From contig NZ_CP102798.1 in NCBI RefSeq assembly GCF_028356935.1, forward strand, positions 620,001 through 684,000: DNA of 64,000 nt, read 5' to 3'. Positions 63,781-64,000 of this stretch are shown here, piece after piece. Within the stretch, counting starts at the first letter, position 1. The number at the start of each line of letters is the position of its first letter. The position numbers and the translations under genes were made by a program. The notes beneath the pieces were generated by a model. That model did no database searches. It was not told the origin of the DNA and saw nothing but the letters and a program-made list of their open reading frames with translations. This stretch comes from Lysinibacillus sp. OF-1 (GTDB taxonomy: Bacteria > Bacillota > Bacilli > Bacillales_A > Planococcaceae).

Positions 63781-64000
63781 TTATTCAACGGCTGAATTAT
63801 CATCGCTTGCAGCACTGTCTGTTCCTGAAGTATTGCCACTTGTTAGGCTTGATGAACTTTCATTTCGTCCAAGATGGTTATTGAAGATTTCCTTCACTTC
63901 ATCTACAGAATCCTGATTTAACTGATAATAATATATACCAGTAGACATGTCATCTGTACCATCCAATGTTAAAGAGTCGATACGTGGAGCACCTTTTGAT
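63781..64000 (-). CDS. LytR-CpsA-Psr (LCP) family protein, C-terminal end
   Basis: A partial gene running off the right edge; 73 codons are visible. The conserved LCP ending APRIDSLTLDGTDDMSTGIYYYQ is followed by a helix (QDSVDEVKEIFNNHLG) and a Ser/Gly/Asp-rich tail. LCP enzymes attach teichoic acids or secondary wall polymers to peptidoglycan outside the cell. The nearby tagO makes a role in polymer ligation likely. The paralogue (TagT, TagU or TagV type) cannot be told from this fragment. Confidence 0.75.
   Translation of the reverse strand, partial: SKGAPRIDSLTLDGTDDMSTGIYYYQLNQDSVDEVKEIFNNHLGRNESSSSLTSGNTSGTDSAASDDNSAVE

Overview
The window looks like a chromosome segment of a spore-forming, flagellated, low-GC Firmicute, most likely Lysinibacillus (the L. 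sphaericus/fusiformis group). This rests on three things: a spoIID, spoIIQ and spoIIID set; a gene order at the left end that matches the Bacillus subtilis ywzB-murAA-spoIID-spoIIQ-spoIIID-mbl-flhO-flhP-fabZ-ywpF-ssbB-ywqA-ywqB region; and a 1222-residue S-layer protein whose signal peptide and three SLH domains closely resemble SbpA/SlfB-type proteins. The species call is from memory of these families, not from a search.

Positions 1-17139 are a conserved housekeeping backbone: DUF1146 protein, murA, spoIID, spoIIQ, spoIIID, mbl, two flagellar rod/hook genes, an EpuA-like small membrane protein, fabZ, an unknown gene, an Asn/Asp-rich lipoprotein, a 28-copy 21-bp tandem array, a NERD-domain gene, ywpF, ssbB, the SNF2/SWIM pair ywqA-ywqB and an IDEAL-domain gene. 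Positions 17454-18334 hold a divergent flagellin with its own sigma-D promoter.

Positions 18375-48653 form an S-layer and cell-envelope island. A leftward operon (tagA-like glycosyltransferase, Wzx/MurJ-type flippase, DUF5693 membrane protein, csaB) should build and pyruvylate the secondary cell wall polymer that SLH domains bind. Around it are the S-layer gene and six further SLH proteins: two glucosaminidases, an amidase, an NlpC/P60 protein, a CAP-domain protein and a phosphodiester-glycosidase protein. The island also holds a CuAO-N-domain surface protein, a 1333-residue helical repeat protein, and an orphan YknW/YknX-like pair.

Positions 48917-57204 are metabolic: a P5C dehydrogenase gene divergent from a degenerate RocR-like regulator, proline dehydrogenase, a TetR regulator, an S41 protease and BrnQ with a probable CodY box. 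Positions 57455-64000 return to the envelope: a LysM-NlpC/P60 protein, secA2 coupled to slaP (accessory secretion of S-layer proteins), tagO, an IS1182-type transposase relic and the end of an LCP ligase gene.

Taken together, TagO and the TagA-like enzyme start a polymer, the flippase moves it across the membrane, CsaB pyruvylates it, an LCP enzyme could attach it to peptidoglycan, SecA2/SlaP could export the S-layer proteins, and the SLH hydrolases remodel the wall underneath. The less ordinary items are the regulator that has lost its ATPase and sigma-54 contact motifs, a matching inverted operator pair, two unrelated 21-bp-period arrays, a 20-nt promoter element shared by two envelope transcripts, and a conserved-looking short ORF or structured element at 37696-37869.
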